A DNA stretch of 64,000 nt from Paenibacillus abyssi. GTDB lineage: Bacteria; Bacillota; Bacilli; Paenibacillales; Paenibacillaceae. A model generated the notes under the pieces. It had not been told where the DNA came from and ran no database searches. It saw nothing but the letters and a program-made list of their open reading frames with translations. Positions within the stretch are counted from its first letter, which is position 1; every line of letters starts with the position of its first letter. A program made the translations under genes and the position numbers. The stretch spans positions 124,001 through 188,000 of the forward strand of contig NZ_BMGR01000009.1 in the NCBI RefSeq assembly GCF_014640295.1. Direction: 5' to 3'. Positions 52,401 through 63,154 of this stretch are shown piece after piece.

Positions 52401-53387
52401 CTATGGCCTCCTCGCCACAAAGGCGATCCAATTATCTTCGCGGTAACGGTCTACCACTTCAAAGCCAGCCTCCAGCAGCCCTTGCTCCACATCCTCTTCT
52501 TTGTTCATATAAATACCCGATGCGATGTAGATGCCGCCTGGTTTGAGCGCTTGATATACATCGCCCAGGAACAGCAAAATAATTTCCGCCAAAATGTTGG
52601 CCACAACAAGATCAACCGGCACCGTCACATTCAGCGCCTGCCCGGCTGACCCGTTGTCAGCGGAGCTGTCAGAACGCAGCACGCCAAGCAAATCGCTGAG
52701 GTGAACCTGAATCTGGTCTTCGAGCCCGTTCAGACGGGTGTTCTCTGCTGCACTGGATACCGCGACCGGATCCAAATCAAGCGCAAGCACGCGGTTCGCA
52801 CCCAAGCGGCACGCCCCAATCGCTAAAATGCCCGATCCCGTCCCGACGTCAATGACCTCTTCACCGCCCTTGATCACCGCCTCAAGCGTCCTCAAGCATA
52901 ACGCTGTCGTCGGATGCGTGCCTGTGCCGAAGGCCATCCCGGGATCCAGCTCGATAATCCGCTCATCCGGCCCTGGGGTGTAGTCCTCCCAAGTCGGCTT
53001 GATTGTCAGTCTAGAAGATACGCGAAGCGGCTTGAAATACTGCTTCCAGGCATTTGCCCAATCCTCTTCGTCGACCATTGCCGTTGTAATTTCATAGTCA
53101 CCCGGCTCAATGCCGAATTCCCGCAGCTGATCGATGGATATTCTTAACTGTTCGATTAACGGTTCAACTGCAGTGCCTTCAAGGAAATAGCCTTTAATAA
53201 CCGCTTGTCCCTCCGGAATATCATTCAGCGGATGCTCGTACCATTGTCCGAGCGAGGTATCTCTTGGCCGGTTCAATGTGCCTGACTCTTCGATGGACAC
53301 ACCATCCGCATCCATTTCATGTAAAAAGTTAGTAATCATCTCAATCGACTGTTCCGAAGTTGAGATCGTTATCTCATTCCATTTCAA
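52401..53387 (-). CDS. prmA: Ribosomal protein L11 methyltransferase
   Basis: A 328-residue SAM-dependent enzyme that methylates ribosomal protein L11. The N-terminal substrate domain starts LKWNEITISTSEQSIEMITN; the methyltransferase core has DPGMAFGTGTHPTTALCL, EVIDVGTGSGILAIGACR and LVVANILAEIIL. The TTG at 53387 has GGAGG 9 bases upstream; the open frame to 53456 is not needed. It is downstream of dnaJ and two small genes, similar to dnaJ-yqeT in B. subtilis. Confidence 0.96.
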   Translation of the reverse strand: MKWNEITISTSEQSIEMITNFLHEMDADGVSIEESGTLNRPRDTSLGQWYEHPLNDIPEGQAVIKGYFLEGTAVEPLIEQLRISIDQLREFGIEPGDYEITTAMVDEEDWANAWKQYFKPLRVSSRLTIKPTWEDYTPGPDERIIELDPGMAFGTGTHPTTALCLRTLEAVIKGGEEVIDVGTGSGILAIGACRLGANRVLALDLDPVAVSSAAENTRLNGLEDQIQVHLSDLLGVLRSDSSADNGSAGQALNVTVPVDLVVANILAEIILLFLGDVYQALKPGGIYIASGIYMNKEEDVEQGLLEAGFEVVDRYREDNWIAFVARRP

Positions 53388-53535
53388 AATCGTTTGCCTC
53401 CCCTTAAGTTCAACACCTATGCCCTCTATTCTACAACAGAAGCGCCTTATGCACAAAAAAATAAAGAGAGAAAGGTGTCCATCTCCCTTCTCTCCATAGC
53501 AGCATTCTTCTATATCTTTATCCTTAACGATCCAA

Positions 53536-53733
53536 CTAGCTTTCAGCCGTGCCGCCGGTCTGTCTGATCAGATGCAGCGCGCGATCGACGAGCTCAGCAT
53601 CCACGGTAGCTGTGAACGACATCCCGTCGGCGCCACCGGCTACATCTGTCACTCTGAGCGCCTGCAGCTTATGCTCCGCTTCATGTGCATTCTCACTTGC
53701 CGGAAACGTAGCACTTATCTCAATTCCGTTCAT
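53536..53733 (-). CDS. Small hypothetical protein between yfhD-like gene and prmA
   Basis: A 65-residue protein, MNGIEISATFPASENAHEAE, continuing with KLQALRVTDVAG and a C-terminal VDRALHLIRQTGGTAES. It looks like a small alpha/beta domain with no cysteine and no membrane segment. GGAGG lies 8 bases before the ATG at 53733. It follows the YfhD-like gene by 25 bases, and the two are probably co-transcribed. I do not recognise the family. Confidence 0.7.
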   Translation of the reverse strand: MNGIEISATFPASENAHEAEHKLQALRVTDVAGGADGMSFTATVDAELVDRALHLIRQTGGTAES

Positions 53734-53758
53734 GACGGGCACCTCCGCTCTGGTATAC

Positions 53759-53908
53759 TTAACACTCTGCTCTCTCATCGGCAGCGGATGCCCGCTCCTG
53801 TGCGATGCGATCGTCCCTGTCCGCTAACTCCTCCGAATATTCCACATCTTCGTTTTTAGCAATCGGCAGCTCACCATGTTGATTGTCCAAATTGTTTCGA
53901 TCGTGCAT
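53759..53908 (-). CDS. YfhD-like small acidic protein
   Basis: A 49-residue protein, too short for routine gene calls. The core EYSEELADRDDRIAQERASA followed by ADERAEC resembles the C-terminal motif of the YfhD family (E-LAD-D--A--RA-AAD-R) found in spore formers. GGAGG lies 8 bases before the ATG at 53908. It lies just downstream of the dnaJ terminator. The function is unknown; the family match is from pattern only. Confidence 0.7.
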   Translation of the reverse strand: MHDRNNLDNQHGELPIAKNEDVEYSEELADRDDRIAQERASAADERAEC

Positions 53909-53956
53909 AGAGAGTTCCTCCTTGTGCGATTGAGTGCATTCGCATCATAGGATAAA

Positions 53957-53990
53957 CAAAAAACGGGCGGATTATGCTCCGCCCGTTTGT
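53957..53990 (-). terminator. Terminator of the hrcA-grpE-dnaK-dnaJ operon
   Basis: On the minus strand AAACGGGCGGAGC-type stem (ACGGGCGGA and complement) is followed by TTTTTT, 6 bases after the dnaJ stop. Confidence 0.88.
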
Positions 53991-53995
53991 AAACA

Positions 53996-55123
53996 TTATT
54001 CGCCCCGGAACGCTTTTTTCATCTTCTCAAAGATCGTTTCGTGGTGCTCCTGCGGCGTAGCTTCCCCTTCTGTGCCGGAGAACTGGCGCAGCAGTTCTTT
54101 TTGCTCGTCGCTGAGTTTCGTCGGCGTAACAACGGTCACTTTAACATGCTGATCGCCTTGGCCATATCCACGAAGCCGCGGTACACCTTTTCCTTTTAAG
54201 CGGAAGTAGGTTCCCGTCTGGGTTCCAGCAGGAATTTTCAGCTTTACCTTTTCCGTCAGGGTCGGGATTTCGATCTCATCGCCCAATGCCGCTTGCGCAA
54301 AGGTAAGCGGAACCTCGCAATAAATATCATCGCCGTCACGCTCAAAGAACTCATGCGATTTCACGCGGATAACAATGTAAAGATCTCCCGCAGGGCCGCC
54401 GCGCACGCCGGACTCACCTTCGCCGGAGAGGCGGATTTGAGCCCCTTCATCTACGCCAGCCGGAATACGGACATGAATTTTACGCTGTTTTTTTACTTTG
54501 CCGGCGCCATGACAGGTTCCGCATTTTTCTTTAATGACTTTTCCTGTTCCGCTGCAATTGGTACATGCACGGCGATTAACGATCCGGCCGAACGGTGTAT
54601 TCTGCACGACTTCCTGCTGGCCGCTGCCATGACAGATTGTACATGTTTCCGGCTTCGTACCAGGCTTCGCGCCGGAGCCCGAACAAGTGTCACATGTTTC
54701 CGTCCGCGGAATTTGGATATCAGTCTCTTTGCCGAAAACCGCTTCCTTGAATTCAATGGTCATCGTGTACTGCAGATCGTTACCACGCTGCGGTGCATTT
54801 GGATCTCTCCGTCCGCCGCCACCGCCGAAAAACATATCGAATATGTCGCCAAACCCGCCGAAGTCACCTGCTCCGCCGCCACCGCCGCCGAAGCCTTGAT
54901 TCGGATCGACATGGCCATAACGATCATAGGTCGCGCGTTTTTGATTATCGCTTAGTACATCATAAGCTTCTTTTACTTCTTTGAACTTCTGTTCCGCATC
55001 CGCCGCCTTATTGACGTCCGGATGGTACTGACGGGCTAACTTCCGGTATGATTTCTTAATATCATCATCCGAGGCATCCTTGCCGACCCCCAGCACTTCG
55101 TAATAATCCCGTTTCTCCGCCAC
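53996..55123 (-). CDS. dnaJ: Chaperone protein DnaJ
   Basis: A 375-residue type I Hsp40 co-chaperone. The J domain with [18 protein letters not shown], the G/F linker ([17 protein letters not shown]) and four zinc repeats [24 protein letters not shown] and CGTCHGAG are in order. The C-terminal substrate domain follows. The GTG at 55123 gives the family start [21 protein letters not shown] lies upstream. It is the last gene of the CIRCE-controlled operon, with a hairpin in the dnaK-dnaJ gap. Confidence 0.98.
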   Translation of the reverse strand: MAEKRDYYEVLGVGKDASDDDIKKSYRKLARQYHPDVNKAADAEQKFKEVKEAYDVLSDNQKRATYDRYGHVDPNQGFGGGGGGAGDFGGFGDIFDMFFGGGGGRRDPNAPQRGNDLQYTMTIEFKEAVFGKETDIQIPRTETCDTCSGSGAKPGTKPETCTICHGSGQQEVVQNTPFGRIVNRRACTNCSGTGKVIKEKCGTCHGAGKVKKQRKIHVRIPAGVDEGAQIRLSGEGESGVRGGPAGDLYIVIRVKSHEFFERDGDDIYCEVPLTFAQAALGDEIEIPTLTEKVKLKIPAGTQTGTYFRLKGKGVPRLRGYGQGDQHVKVTVVTPTKLSDEQKELLRQFSGTEGEATPQEHHETIFEKMKKAFRGE

Positions 55124-55175
55124 GCAAGTCACCCCCGTGTAGTTCCGAAATTCAACTGCTTCCAAACGCACAACG

Positions 55176-55210
55176 AAGGTCAAAGCCAAGCCGCGCCTGA
55201 CTTTGACCTT
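55176..55210 (-). other. Hairpin in the dnaK-dnaJ intergenic region
   Basis: AAGGTCAAAG pairs perfectly with CTTTGACCTT across a GC-rich 15-base loop. There is no T-run, so it may tune dnaJ level by attenuation or RNA processing rather than terminate. Confidence 0.55.
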
Positions 55211-55253
55211 TCGCTGATTGAACCGGATTTATGCCGGTCGATCTTTACACTGC

Positions 55254-57146
<1,893 letters not shown>

Positions 57147-57161
57147 TCATTCACCTGGACG

Positions 57162-57773
57162 TTAACTGCTTACCTTTACCATTGCCGGCCTGAGTACTTT
57201 GTCCTTCAGCATGTAGCCTTTTTGGACTTCCTCAACAATCGTGCCTTCTTCATGCTCTTCTGATTCGACCTGCATAATGGCCTGGTGATATTCCGGATTG
57301 AACGGCTGTCCGACCGTTTCCATCGGCTTAAGCCCTTCCTGCTCCAATACTTGATCCAATTGCCGGAAAATCATTTCTACCCCTTTAGAAAGGGAGTTGT
57401 TATCCTCACTGCCTTTAGCTGCGGCAAGCGCACGCTCAAAGTTATCTACAATAGGCAGGAGTTGGGTAATCAGCTTCATGGAAGCGTACTGCCCTAATTC
57501 CTCTTTCTCTTTCTGGGTGCGGCGGCGGAAATTATCAAAATCCGCTTGTACGCGCAAATAACGCTGGTAGTTTTCGTCCGCTTCCTTCTTAAGCTCAAGG
57601 AGACGGGGATCATCTATAGATTGTTCAGCGAAATCTCCAACTGGCGCCTCGTTATTAGACTCTGAAGCTGCCTCAGTCGACGGGACAGCTTCATCGGGAT
57701 GCTGAGCTGCTTCGGTTTCATTCGATTTCATCTCTTCTGTTTGTTCCTCCGTAGGTTGGTTGTTTACGCTCAC
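57162..57773 (-). CDS. grpE: Nucleotide exchange factor GrpE
   Basis: A 203-residue cofactor that releases ADP from DnaK. A ~60-residue acidic, disordered N-terminus is followed by a coiled coil (ELKKEADENYQRYLRVQADF, then NFRRRTQKEKEE) and the C-terminal beta domain with GMLKDKVLRPAMV-like residues. GGAGG lies upstream of the GTG at 57773. It lies between hrcA and dnaK. Confidence 0.98.
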   Translation of the reverse strand: MSVNNQPTEEQTEEMKSNETEAAQHPDEAVPSTEAASESNNEAPVGDFAEQSIDDPRLLELKKEADENYQRYLRVQADFDNFRRRTQKEKEELGQYASMKLITQLLPIVDNFERALAAAKGSEDNNSLSKGVEMIFRQLDQVLEQEGLKPMETVGQPFNPEYHQAIMQVESEEHEEGTIVEEVQKGYMLKDKVLRPAMVKVSS

Positions 57774-57813
57774 GAATGCTTCACCTCCTTATCATAATCC
57801 AAAAGGGATCAAA

Positions 57814-58839
57814 TTACTTGTACCACTTGCCGAGCAGCACGGTCATGTCCTTGGACAGCACGTCAAGCAGGCTGATGACCTTCCCATATTCCATTCGCGT
57901 TGGACCTAAAATGCCGATCATACCCAGCGACTTGCCTTCAAAGGAATACGTTGCCGTGATCAGGCTGCAGTTGTTAATAGCCTCATGATCGTTCTCCGTG
58001 CCGATTCGCACTTGAATCCCGTCAGGATGGGATGAGACCAGCTTCATTAATGTGGGCGTCTCGTCGAACAGATCAAGAAGCGTTTTCACCTTCTCAACAT
58101 CCTTGAATTCCGGTTGAGTCAGCATATTTGTTGTGCCGCTAAGAAACATACGGTGTTCATTATCGCTGGCAAGCGCTTCGTCCAACGCGCCCATCAGCTG
58201 TTCGCAATGTTCGACATAACGGCCGAGCTCCTCGCCAACCTCGGAATACAGGCGCGATCTTAACCGTGACAGCGGTACACCTACAAGCTTCGTATTTAAG
58301 ATCCGGGTAATCTTCTCCATCTCTGAAATATCGATCCCTACAGGTATCGATACGGTACGATTCTCCACATGTCCGGTATTCGTTACAATAATGGCTACAG
58401 CTGTATCCTGATTGAGCGGCACCAGTTGAAAATGCTTTAATGAATTGCTGAACATTTCCGGGCCGAGCACAATCGAGGTATAATTCGTTAAATTCGAAAG
58501 AATCATCGCAGCATGCTGGATGACTTGCTCCATCTGATTCATCTGATCCGCCAGGAATCCCCTCATCCGGTTCAACTCCTGCTCGCTTACTTCACCGAGC
58601 TTCAGCAGATGATCCACGTAATAACGGTATCCCTTAGTCGAGGGCACGCGGCCCGCCGACGTATGCGGCTGCTCCAGATAGCCAAGCTCCTCCAGATCCG
58701 CCATTTCATTGCGAATTGTAGCCGGGCTGAATCCGACCCCGCCCCGCTTTGAAATGCTGCGCGAACCGATGGGTTCGGCTGAGCGGATGTAATCGTCCAC
58801 GATCGCATTCAATATCATTCGTTGTCGTTCTGTCAACAT
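57814..58839 (-). CDS. hrcA: Heat-inducible transcription repressor HrcA
   Basis: A 341-residue repressor of class I heat-shock genes that binds the CIRCE element. A winged-helix N-terminus (MLTERQRMILNAIVDDYIRS, SPATIRNEMADLEELGYLEQ) is followed by a GAF-like domain. The ATG at 58839 follows GGAGGGG; the frame reaches 58914 without another site. CIRCE at 58898-58924 just upstream shows autorepression of hrcA-grpE-dnaK-dnaJ. Confidence 0.98.
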   Translation of the reverse strand: MLTERQRMILNAIVDDYIRSAEPIGSRSISKRGGVGFSPATIRNEMADLEELGYLEQPHTSAGRVPSTKGYRYYVDHLLKLGEVSEQELNRMRGFLADQMNQMEQVIQHAAMILSNLTNYTSIVLGPEMFSNSLKHFQLVPLNQDTAVAIIVTNTGHVENRTVSIPVGIDISEMEKITRILNTKLVGVPLSRLRSRLYSEVGEELGRYVEHCEQLMGALDEALASDNEHRMFLSGTTNMLTQPEFKDVEKVKTLLDLFDETPTLMKLVSSHPDGIQVRIGTENDHEAINNCSLITATYSFEGKSLGMIGILGPTRMEYGKVISLLDVLSKDMTVLLGKWYK

Positions 58840-58897
58840 CCGAACCCCTCCTGTCCTCATTAGACGCTTTGCGAAAAATGGTAAAGCTTCCTTGTCG

Positions 58898-58924
58898 TTA
58901 GCACTCAATAGCATCGAGTGCTAA
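58898..58924. promoter_or_regulatory. CIRCE operator
   Basis: TTAGCACTC-N9-GAGTGCTAA is a perfect match to the HrcA-binding inverted repeat. It lies between the promoter -10 box and the hrcA start, consistent with repression of transcription. Confidence 0.98.
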
Positions 58925-58935
58925 TCATTAATACA

Positions 58936-58965
58936 AAAATACCAAACCGACTTGATGATTGTCAA
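58936..58965 (-). promoter_or_regulatory. Sigma-A promoter of the hrcA operon
   Basis: The minus strand has TTGACA (58960-58965), an 18-base spacer and TATTTT (58936-58941). The start point would be next to CIRCE. The -35 box abuts the stop codon of the GNAT gene. Confidence 0.82.
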
Positions 58966-58966
58966 G

Positions 58967-59428
58967 TCAGTTCAGCATTTTGAGTACAGCAGTTTCATCA
59001 CAGCAGTGCTGTTTGGCGCAGTTGACGCAATCGGTCCATACCTTCTCGGGGAAAATCTCTTTGTCGACCACCTCAAAGCCGTTTTTCTTGAAGAAATTAA
59101 CCTCATAGGTGAGCGCCATCACTTTCGGCAAATCGCGCCGTTTTGCTTCATCAAGCAGGCAATCCACGAGCTTGCTGCCGATGCCTTGTCCTTTGTGTCC
59201 CTCGGATATCCCGAGCGAGCGAATTTCCACTAGATCGGCTCCCAGCTTGCAGAGCGAGCCGCAGCCTACAATCTCATCAGCCAGCTCGGCTACGAAGAAT
59301 GTGTCAATCTGCCTGCTGAGGACCTCCCGTGAACGCGGCAGCATGATGCCTTTCTCCGCATAGCCTTTTATTAATTCATATAAAGTATCGACGTCTTCTA
59401 ACGTCGCCTTTCTACAGGTCGTCTGCAT
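58967..59428 (-). CDS. GNAT N-acetyltransferase (ArgA-like)
   Basis: A 153-residue acetyltransferase. The acetyl-CoA motif EIRSLGISEGHKGQGIGSKL is near residue 77. The C-terminus has a cysteine cluster, WTDCVNCAKQHCCDETAV, as in short N-acetylglutamate synthase-like proteins. Metal binding or redox roles of the cluster are unproven. The ATG at 59428 follows GGAGG; the open frame to 59506 is not used. It lies between hemW and hrcA. Arginine synthesis is a possibility, not a conclusion. Confidence 0.85.
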   Translation of the reverse strand: MQTTCRKATLEDVDTLYELIKGYAEKGIMLPRSREVLSRQIDTFFVAELADEIVGCGSLCKLGADLVEIRSLGISEGHKGQGIGSKLVDCLLDEAKRRDLPKVMALTYEVNFFKKNGFEVVDKEIFPEKVWTDCVNCAKQHCCDETAVLKMLN

Positions 59429-59577
59429 AATCTCCCTCCGTCGCTGCCTTTCCCATGTGAACAAGCAAATGAATTCATAATAATATGAATAAATATACAA
59501 CATCACGCATGAATGCTCAAGAGCAAATTATTTAGGGAAGCATCGCCAAGGGCCCTATATAACATGTAATAAAGGAT

Positions 59578-60738
59578 TTATTCAGGGATCGTTATAAATG
59601 AACCAAATACTTCGTTGCCAAGCGGTACGCCTTTGTCCGTCAGTTTGATGCGCTCGCCGGCTTCGACGACCTCAAGAAGGCCTTCCCGTTCAAGCCGGTT
59701 CACGATTGGGCCAAAGCATTCACGGATGGAACGGCCCGGGAACTGCTTCTGGAACGCGGTTTCAGTAATGCCGTCAAGCAGCCGCAAGCCGACCATCATG
59801 AAGTCCTCCATCGCCTCATCAGCCGGAACGTCCCGGCTCTCCAGCTGCGGCAATCCTCTAAGTGTCGCATCGATATAAGGCTGAACCCCTTTGATATTGA
59901 CATGCCGCTTACCATCTAAATACCCGTGGGCACCCGCACCCAAACCGTAATAGGGCTCATTGCGCCAGTAGGTCGTGTTGTGCCGGCTCTCAAAGCCCGG
60001 AAGCGCAAAATTGCTGATCTCATATTGATGACGCCCGGCCTGCTTAAGCTGACTCATAATAAACAAATACATCTCCAGCTCATCCTCTTCGGAAGGCAGT
60101 GGCAGCTCATTGCGCTCATACATCGTATGAAACAATGTGTTTTCCTCGACTTTCAAGCCATAGAGAGAATAATGGGGAAGCTCCAAAGCAAGCGCCCTTT
60201 CCACACTGTCCTGCAGCGTCTCTACAGTCTGGCCGGGCAGACCGAACATCAGGTCGATCGAGAGATTGTTGAATCCTGCCGCTCTGGCGTTTTCAATGCT
60301 GCGGTATACATCATCCACATCATGAATCCGTCCAATCCGCTCCAGCAGGCTGTTGTCAAAGGATTGCACGCCGAAGCTGATCCGATTGACCCCGCCTTTC
60401 CGCATCACTGCTAGCTTTTCCGGATCCGTCGTTCCGGGATTGGCCTCCATCGTAAATTCCACTTGCTCCGATAACGGAAAATGGCGCCGCACATCCGCCA
60501 AAAATCGTTTCATCTGCGGCGGAGTCAATACAGTCGGTGTTCCACCGCCTACAAATACCGTATCGATTCGCTCCGGCTTAATGTGCGATGCCGTCGCGGT
60601 CATTTCTCTCTCCAGGGCATCCAAATAATCGTCTACCGGCTGTCCCTTCAGGACAAACGAGTTAAAGTCGCAATAGTGACACTTATTTGTGCAAAAAGGG
60701 ATATGAATATATAACGCATGCGGCGATTGTTGTCTCAC
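59578..60738 (-). CDS. hemW: Radical SAM heme chaperone HemW
   Basis: A 386-residue radical SAM protein of the HemW family (formerly a coproporphyrinogen oxidase-like annotation) that binds heme and passes it on. The cluster CTNKCHYCDF near residue 19, the GGGTPTVL motif, ANPGTTD and FGVQSFD are visible; a HemN C-terminal domain follows. The GTG at 60738 has GGAGG 9 bases upstream; the longer frame to 60825 crosses the lepA end. It follows lepA, as in B. subtilis. Confidence 0.94.
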   Translation of the reverse strand: MRQQSPHALYIHIPFCTNKCHYCDFNSFVLKGQPVDDYLDALEREMTATASHIKPERIDTVFVGGGTPTVLTPPQMKRFLADVRRHFPLSEQVEFTMEANPGTTDPEKLAVMRKGGVNRISFGVQSFDNSLLERIGRIHDVDDVYRSIENARAAGFNNLSIDLMFGLPGQTVETLQDSVERALALELPHYSLYGLKVEENTLFHTMYERNELPLPSEEDELEMYLFIMSQLKQAGRHQYEISNFALPGFESRHNTTYWRNEPYYGLGAGAHGYLDGKRHVNIKGVQPYIDATLRGLPQLESRDVPADEAMEDFMMVGLRLLDGITETAFQKQFPGRSIRECFGPIVNRLEREGLLEVVEAGERIKLTDKGVPLGNEVFGSFITIPE

Positions 60739-60817
60739 GGCTTGATGCCTCCTTCTGACTGGCGAATGCAAGGAGGGGAGAGCTTCGCTCTCCCCCAAGG
60801 TCTTGCTCACGCTTTTA

Positions 60818-62632
60818 TTAATCATCTATTTTCAGTACCGCCATAAACGCTTCCTGCGGCACTTCCACGCTGCCGACCTGCTTCATTCGTTTCTTGCCTT
60901 CCTTCTGCTTCTCAAGCAGCTTCCGCTTACGGCTGATATCGCCCCCGTAACACTTGGCAAGGACGTTTTTACGCATCGCCTTAACCGTCTCGCGCGCGAT
61001 GACCTTTGTGCCGATCGAAGCTTGCACCGGAACCTCAAACATCTGGCGAGGAATCAGTTCCTTCATCTTCTCGCAGATGACCCGCCCGCGCTGATACGCA
61101 CGGTCACGGTGAACGATAACCGACAAGGCATCGACTTGTTCGTTGTTGAGCATAATATCCATCTTCACCAGATTGGATTTGCGGTAACCGGATACCTCGT
61201 AATCAAATGAAGCATAACCCTTCGTGCTCGATTTCAACTGATCGAAGAAATCATAGACGATTTCGGATAATGGAATATCATATACAATCGTAACGCGGTT
61301 CGTATCCAGGTATTCCATATTGACGAACTCACCGCGTTTGCCTTGGCAAAGCTCCATGATCGCGCCGACAAAATCATTTGGAACAATGATCGAAGCTTTG
61401 ACATAAGGCTCTTCGACATATTCAAGCTTGCCCGCTTCCGGATAATTCGAAGGGTTATCGATCTCGATCGTTTCTCCGTTTGTCAGCGTCACGCGATAGA
61501 TAACGCTTGGCGCTGTCGTGATGAGCGGAATATTGAATTCGCGCTCGATCCGCTCTTGAATGATCTCCATGTGCAGCAGCCCAAGGAAACCGCAGCGGAA
61601 TCCAAAGCCCAGCGCAGAGGATGTTTCCGGCTCATAACGCAGCGATGCGTCATTAAGCTCCAGCTTCTCAAGCGCTTCACGCAGGTCGTTGTAATCCTGC
61701 GTCTCGATCGGATACAATCCGCAGAATACCATCGGATTAATCCGGCGGTAGCCCGGCAGCGGCTCCGGCGCCTGGCGCTTCGCTTCGGTAATCGTATCGC
61801 CGACACGCGTGTCCTTCACGTTCTTGATGCCGGCCACGACAAAGCCGACATCTCCAACAGCCAGCTCATCGACAACGGTCATCCGCGGCTTGAACGCGCC
61901 GACCTCAATAACCTCAAATTCGGCCCCTGTCGCCATGAAACGGATTTTTTTGCCGGCTTTAATGCTGCCGTCTACAACCCGTACATATACGATAACGCCT
62001 TTGTAGGCATCGTAATGCGAATCAAAAATCAATGCTTTGAGCGGTTGATCCGGATCGCCCTGCGGCGAAGGAACCTTGGCTACGACCTGCTCGAGTATTT
62101 CTTTTATCCCGATCCCGGCTTTTGCGGATGCGTGAACCGCCTCACTTGCATCCAGGCCAATGACATCTTCAATCTCTTGTTTTACCCGTTCCGGCTCCGC
62201 GCTTGGCAGATCGATCTTGTTGATCACCGGCAAAATTTCCAAATTGTTATCCAGCGCCAGGTAAACGTTGGCAAGCGTCTGCGCTTCGATCCCCTGTGCC
62301 GCATCTACGACAAGCAGTGCGCCTTCACATGCCGCCAGGCTTCGCGATACTTCATACGTAAAGTCGACATGCCCAGGCGTATCAATCAAATTGAGAAGAT
62401 ACTCTTCACCGTCATCCGCACGATAAGACAGCCTTACCGCCTGCAGCTTGATTGTGATGCCGCGTTCCCTCTCCAAATCCATTTGATCGAGCACCTGCTC
62501 CTGCATCTCGCGGTTGGAGAGCGCGCCGGTATATTCCAGTATGCGGTCCGCAAGCGTGGATTTCCCATGGTCGATATGTGCAATGATTGAAAAATTACGA
62601 ATTTTCTTTTGTCGGTCACGAACGTCTGTCAT
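60818..62632 (-). CDS. lepA: Elongation factor 4 (LepA)
   Basis: A 604-residue ribosome-associated GTPase. G1 [38 protein letters not shown] and the G4 INKIDLPSA are visible, and the C-terminal LepA domain includes [15 protein letters not shown] and [20 protein letters not shown]. The ATG at 62632 gives [16 protein letters not shown] strong promoter with extended -10 lies upstream. It lies between yqxA and hemW. Confidence 0.98.
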   Translation of the reverse strand: MTDVRDRQKKIRNFSIIAHIDHGKSTLADRILEYTGALSNREMQEQVLDQMDLERERGITIKLQAVRLSYRADDGEEYLLNLIDTPGHVDFTYEVSRSLAACEGALLVVDAAQGIEAQTLANVYLALDNNLEILPVINKIDLPSAEPERVKQEIEDVIGLDASEAVHASAKAGIGIKEILEQVVAKVPSPQGDPDQPLKALIFDSHYDAYKGVIVYVRVVDGSIKAGKKIRFMATGAEFEVIEVGAFKPRMTVVDELAVGDVGFVVAGIKNVKDTRVGDTITEAKRQAPEPLPGYRRINPMVFCGLYPIETQDYNDLREALEKLELNDASLRYEPETSSALGFGFRCGFLGLLHMEIIQERIEREFNIPLITTAPSVIYRVTLTNGETIEIDNPSNYPEAGKLEYVEEPYVKASIIVPNDFVGAIMELCQGKRGEFVNMEYLDTNRVTIVYDIPLSEIVYDFFDQLKSSTKGYASFDYEVSGYRKSNLVKMDIMLNNEQVDALSVIVHRDRAYQRGRVICEKMKELIPRQMFEVPVQASIGTKVIARETVKAMRKNVLAKCYGGDISRKRKLLEKQKEGKKRMKQVGSVEVPQEAFMAVLKIDD

Positions 62633-62674
62633 GCCTAACCCCCACACCTGTCAATAATGCTAATCATTCCATTC

Positions 62675-62703
62675 ATTATATCAGTATGAGGGTCGCCCAT
62701 CAA
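62675..62703 (-). promoter_or_regulatory. Sigma-A promoter of lepA
   Basis: The minus strand has TTGATG (62698-62703), a 17-base spacer and TATAAT (62675-62680) preceded by TGA, an extended -10. It is 43 bases upstream of the lepA start. Confidence 0.85.
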
Positions 62704-62720
62704 TCATTGATCGTCCATGA

Positions 62721-63137
62721 TTAATTCGTTACGGATTCAAACAGCGATACGACCAGCCGAATTCCACTGCTGGATAACGATTGCAGCAATCCTGCCGTTT
62801 GTTCCGCGACACGGTTGACGGATGGCTCGCCGTGATATTCGCCGTAAATGCCGGGAAGCCTTTCTCTCATGTAGGGGTAGCGTTCTTCCTCATACTGCGG
62901 GATCATATCCGGCATACCGCCCGGCACAGCCGCTTGAGGCTGAGCTGCAGGCAGCTGCCGATCGTCCATTGTCTGCGGCAGCTCCTGCGGCAGCAGCTCC
63001 GTTACCGATGCCGTCCGCTGACCTCCAACGGGACCATATACGGTTTCGATCCCCGTCGTTGCGACTTCAATGCCATATAAAAGCATAAACACCGTCACGC
63101 CGCCAAAGACTGCCCATTTCAACGAATCGCGCTTCAT
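62721..63137 (-). CDS. yqxA: YqxA family protein (DUF3679)
   Basis: A 138-residue protein with one N-terminal membrane helix (WAVFGGVTVFMLLYGIEVA, residues about 8-26), a proline/glutamine-rich middle, and a C-terminal helix ending AGLLQSLSSSGIRLVVSLFE. It matches the general layout of B. subtilis YqxA, which lies between spoIIP and lepA. GGAGG lies upstream of the ATG at 63137. It follows spoIIP by 17 bases and may be co-expressed in sporulation. The function is unknown. Confidence 0.8.
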   Translation of the reverse strand: MKRDSLKWAVFGGVTVFMLLYGIEVATTGIETVYGPVGGQRTASVTELLPQELPQTMDDRQLPAAQPQAAVPGGMPDMIPQYEEERYPYMRERLPGIYGEYHGEPSVNRVAEQTAGLLQSLSSSGIRLVVSLFESVTN

Positions 63138-63154
63138 CGCCTTGCGCCTCCTTT

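Noticed and set aside
61343-62590. 415-codon plus-strand open frame opposite lepA
   Set aside because: It lies wholly opposite a certain gene; such frames arise from its codon bias, and the translation has no recognisable domain.
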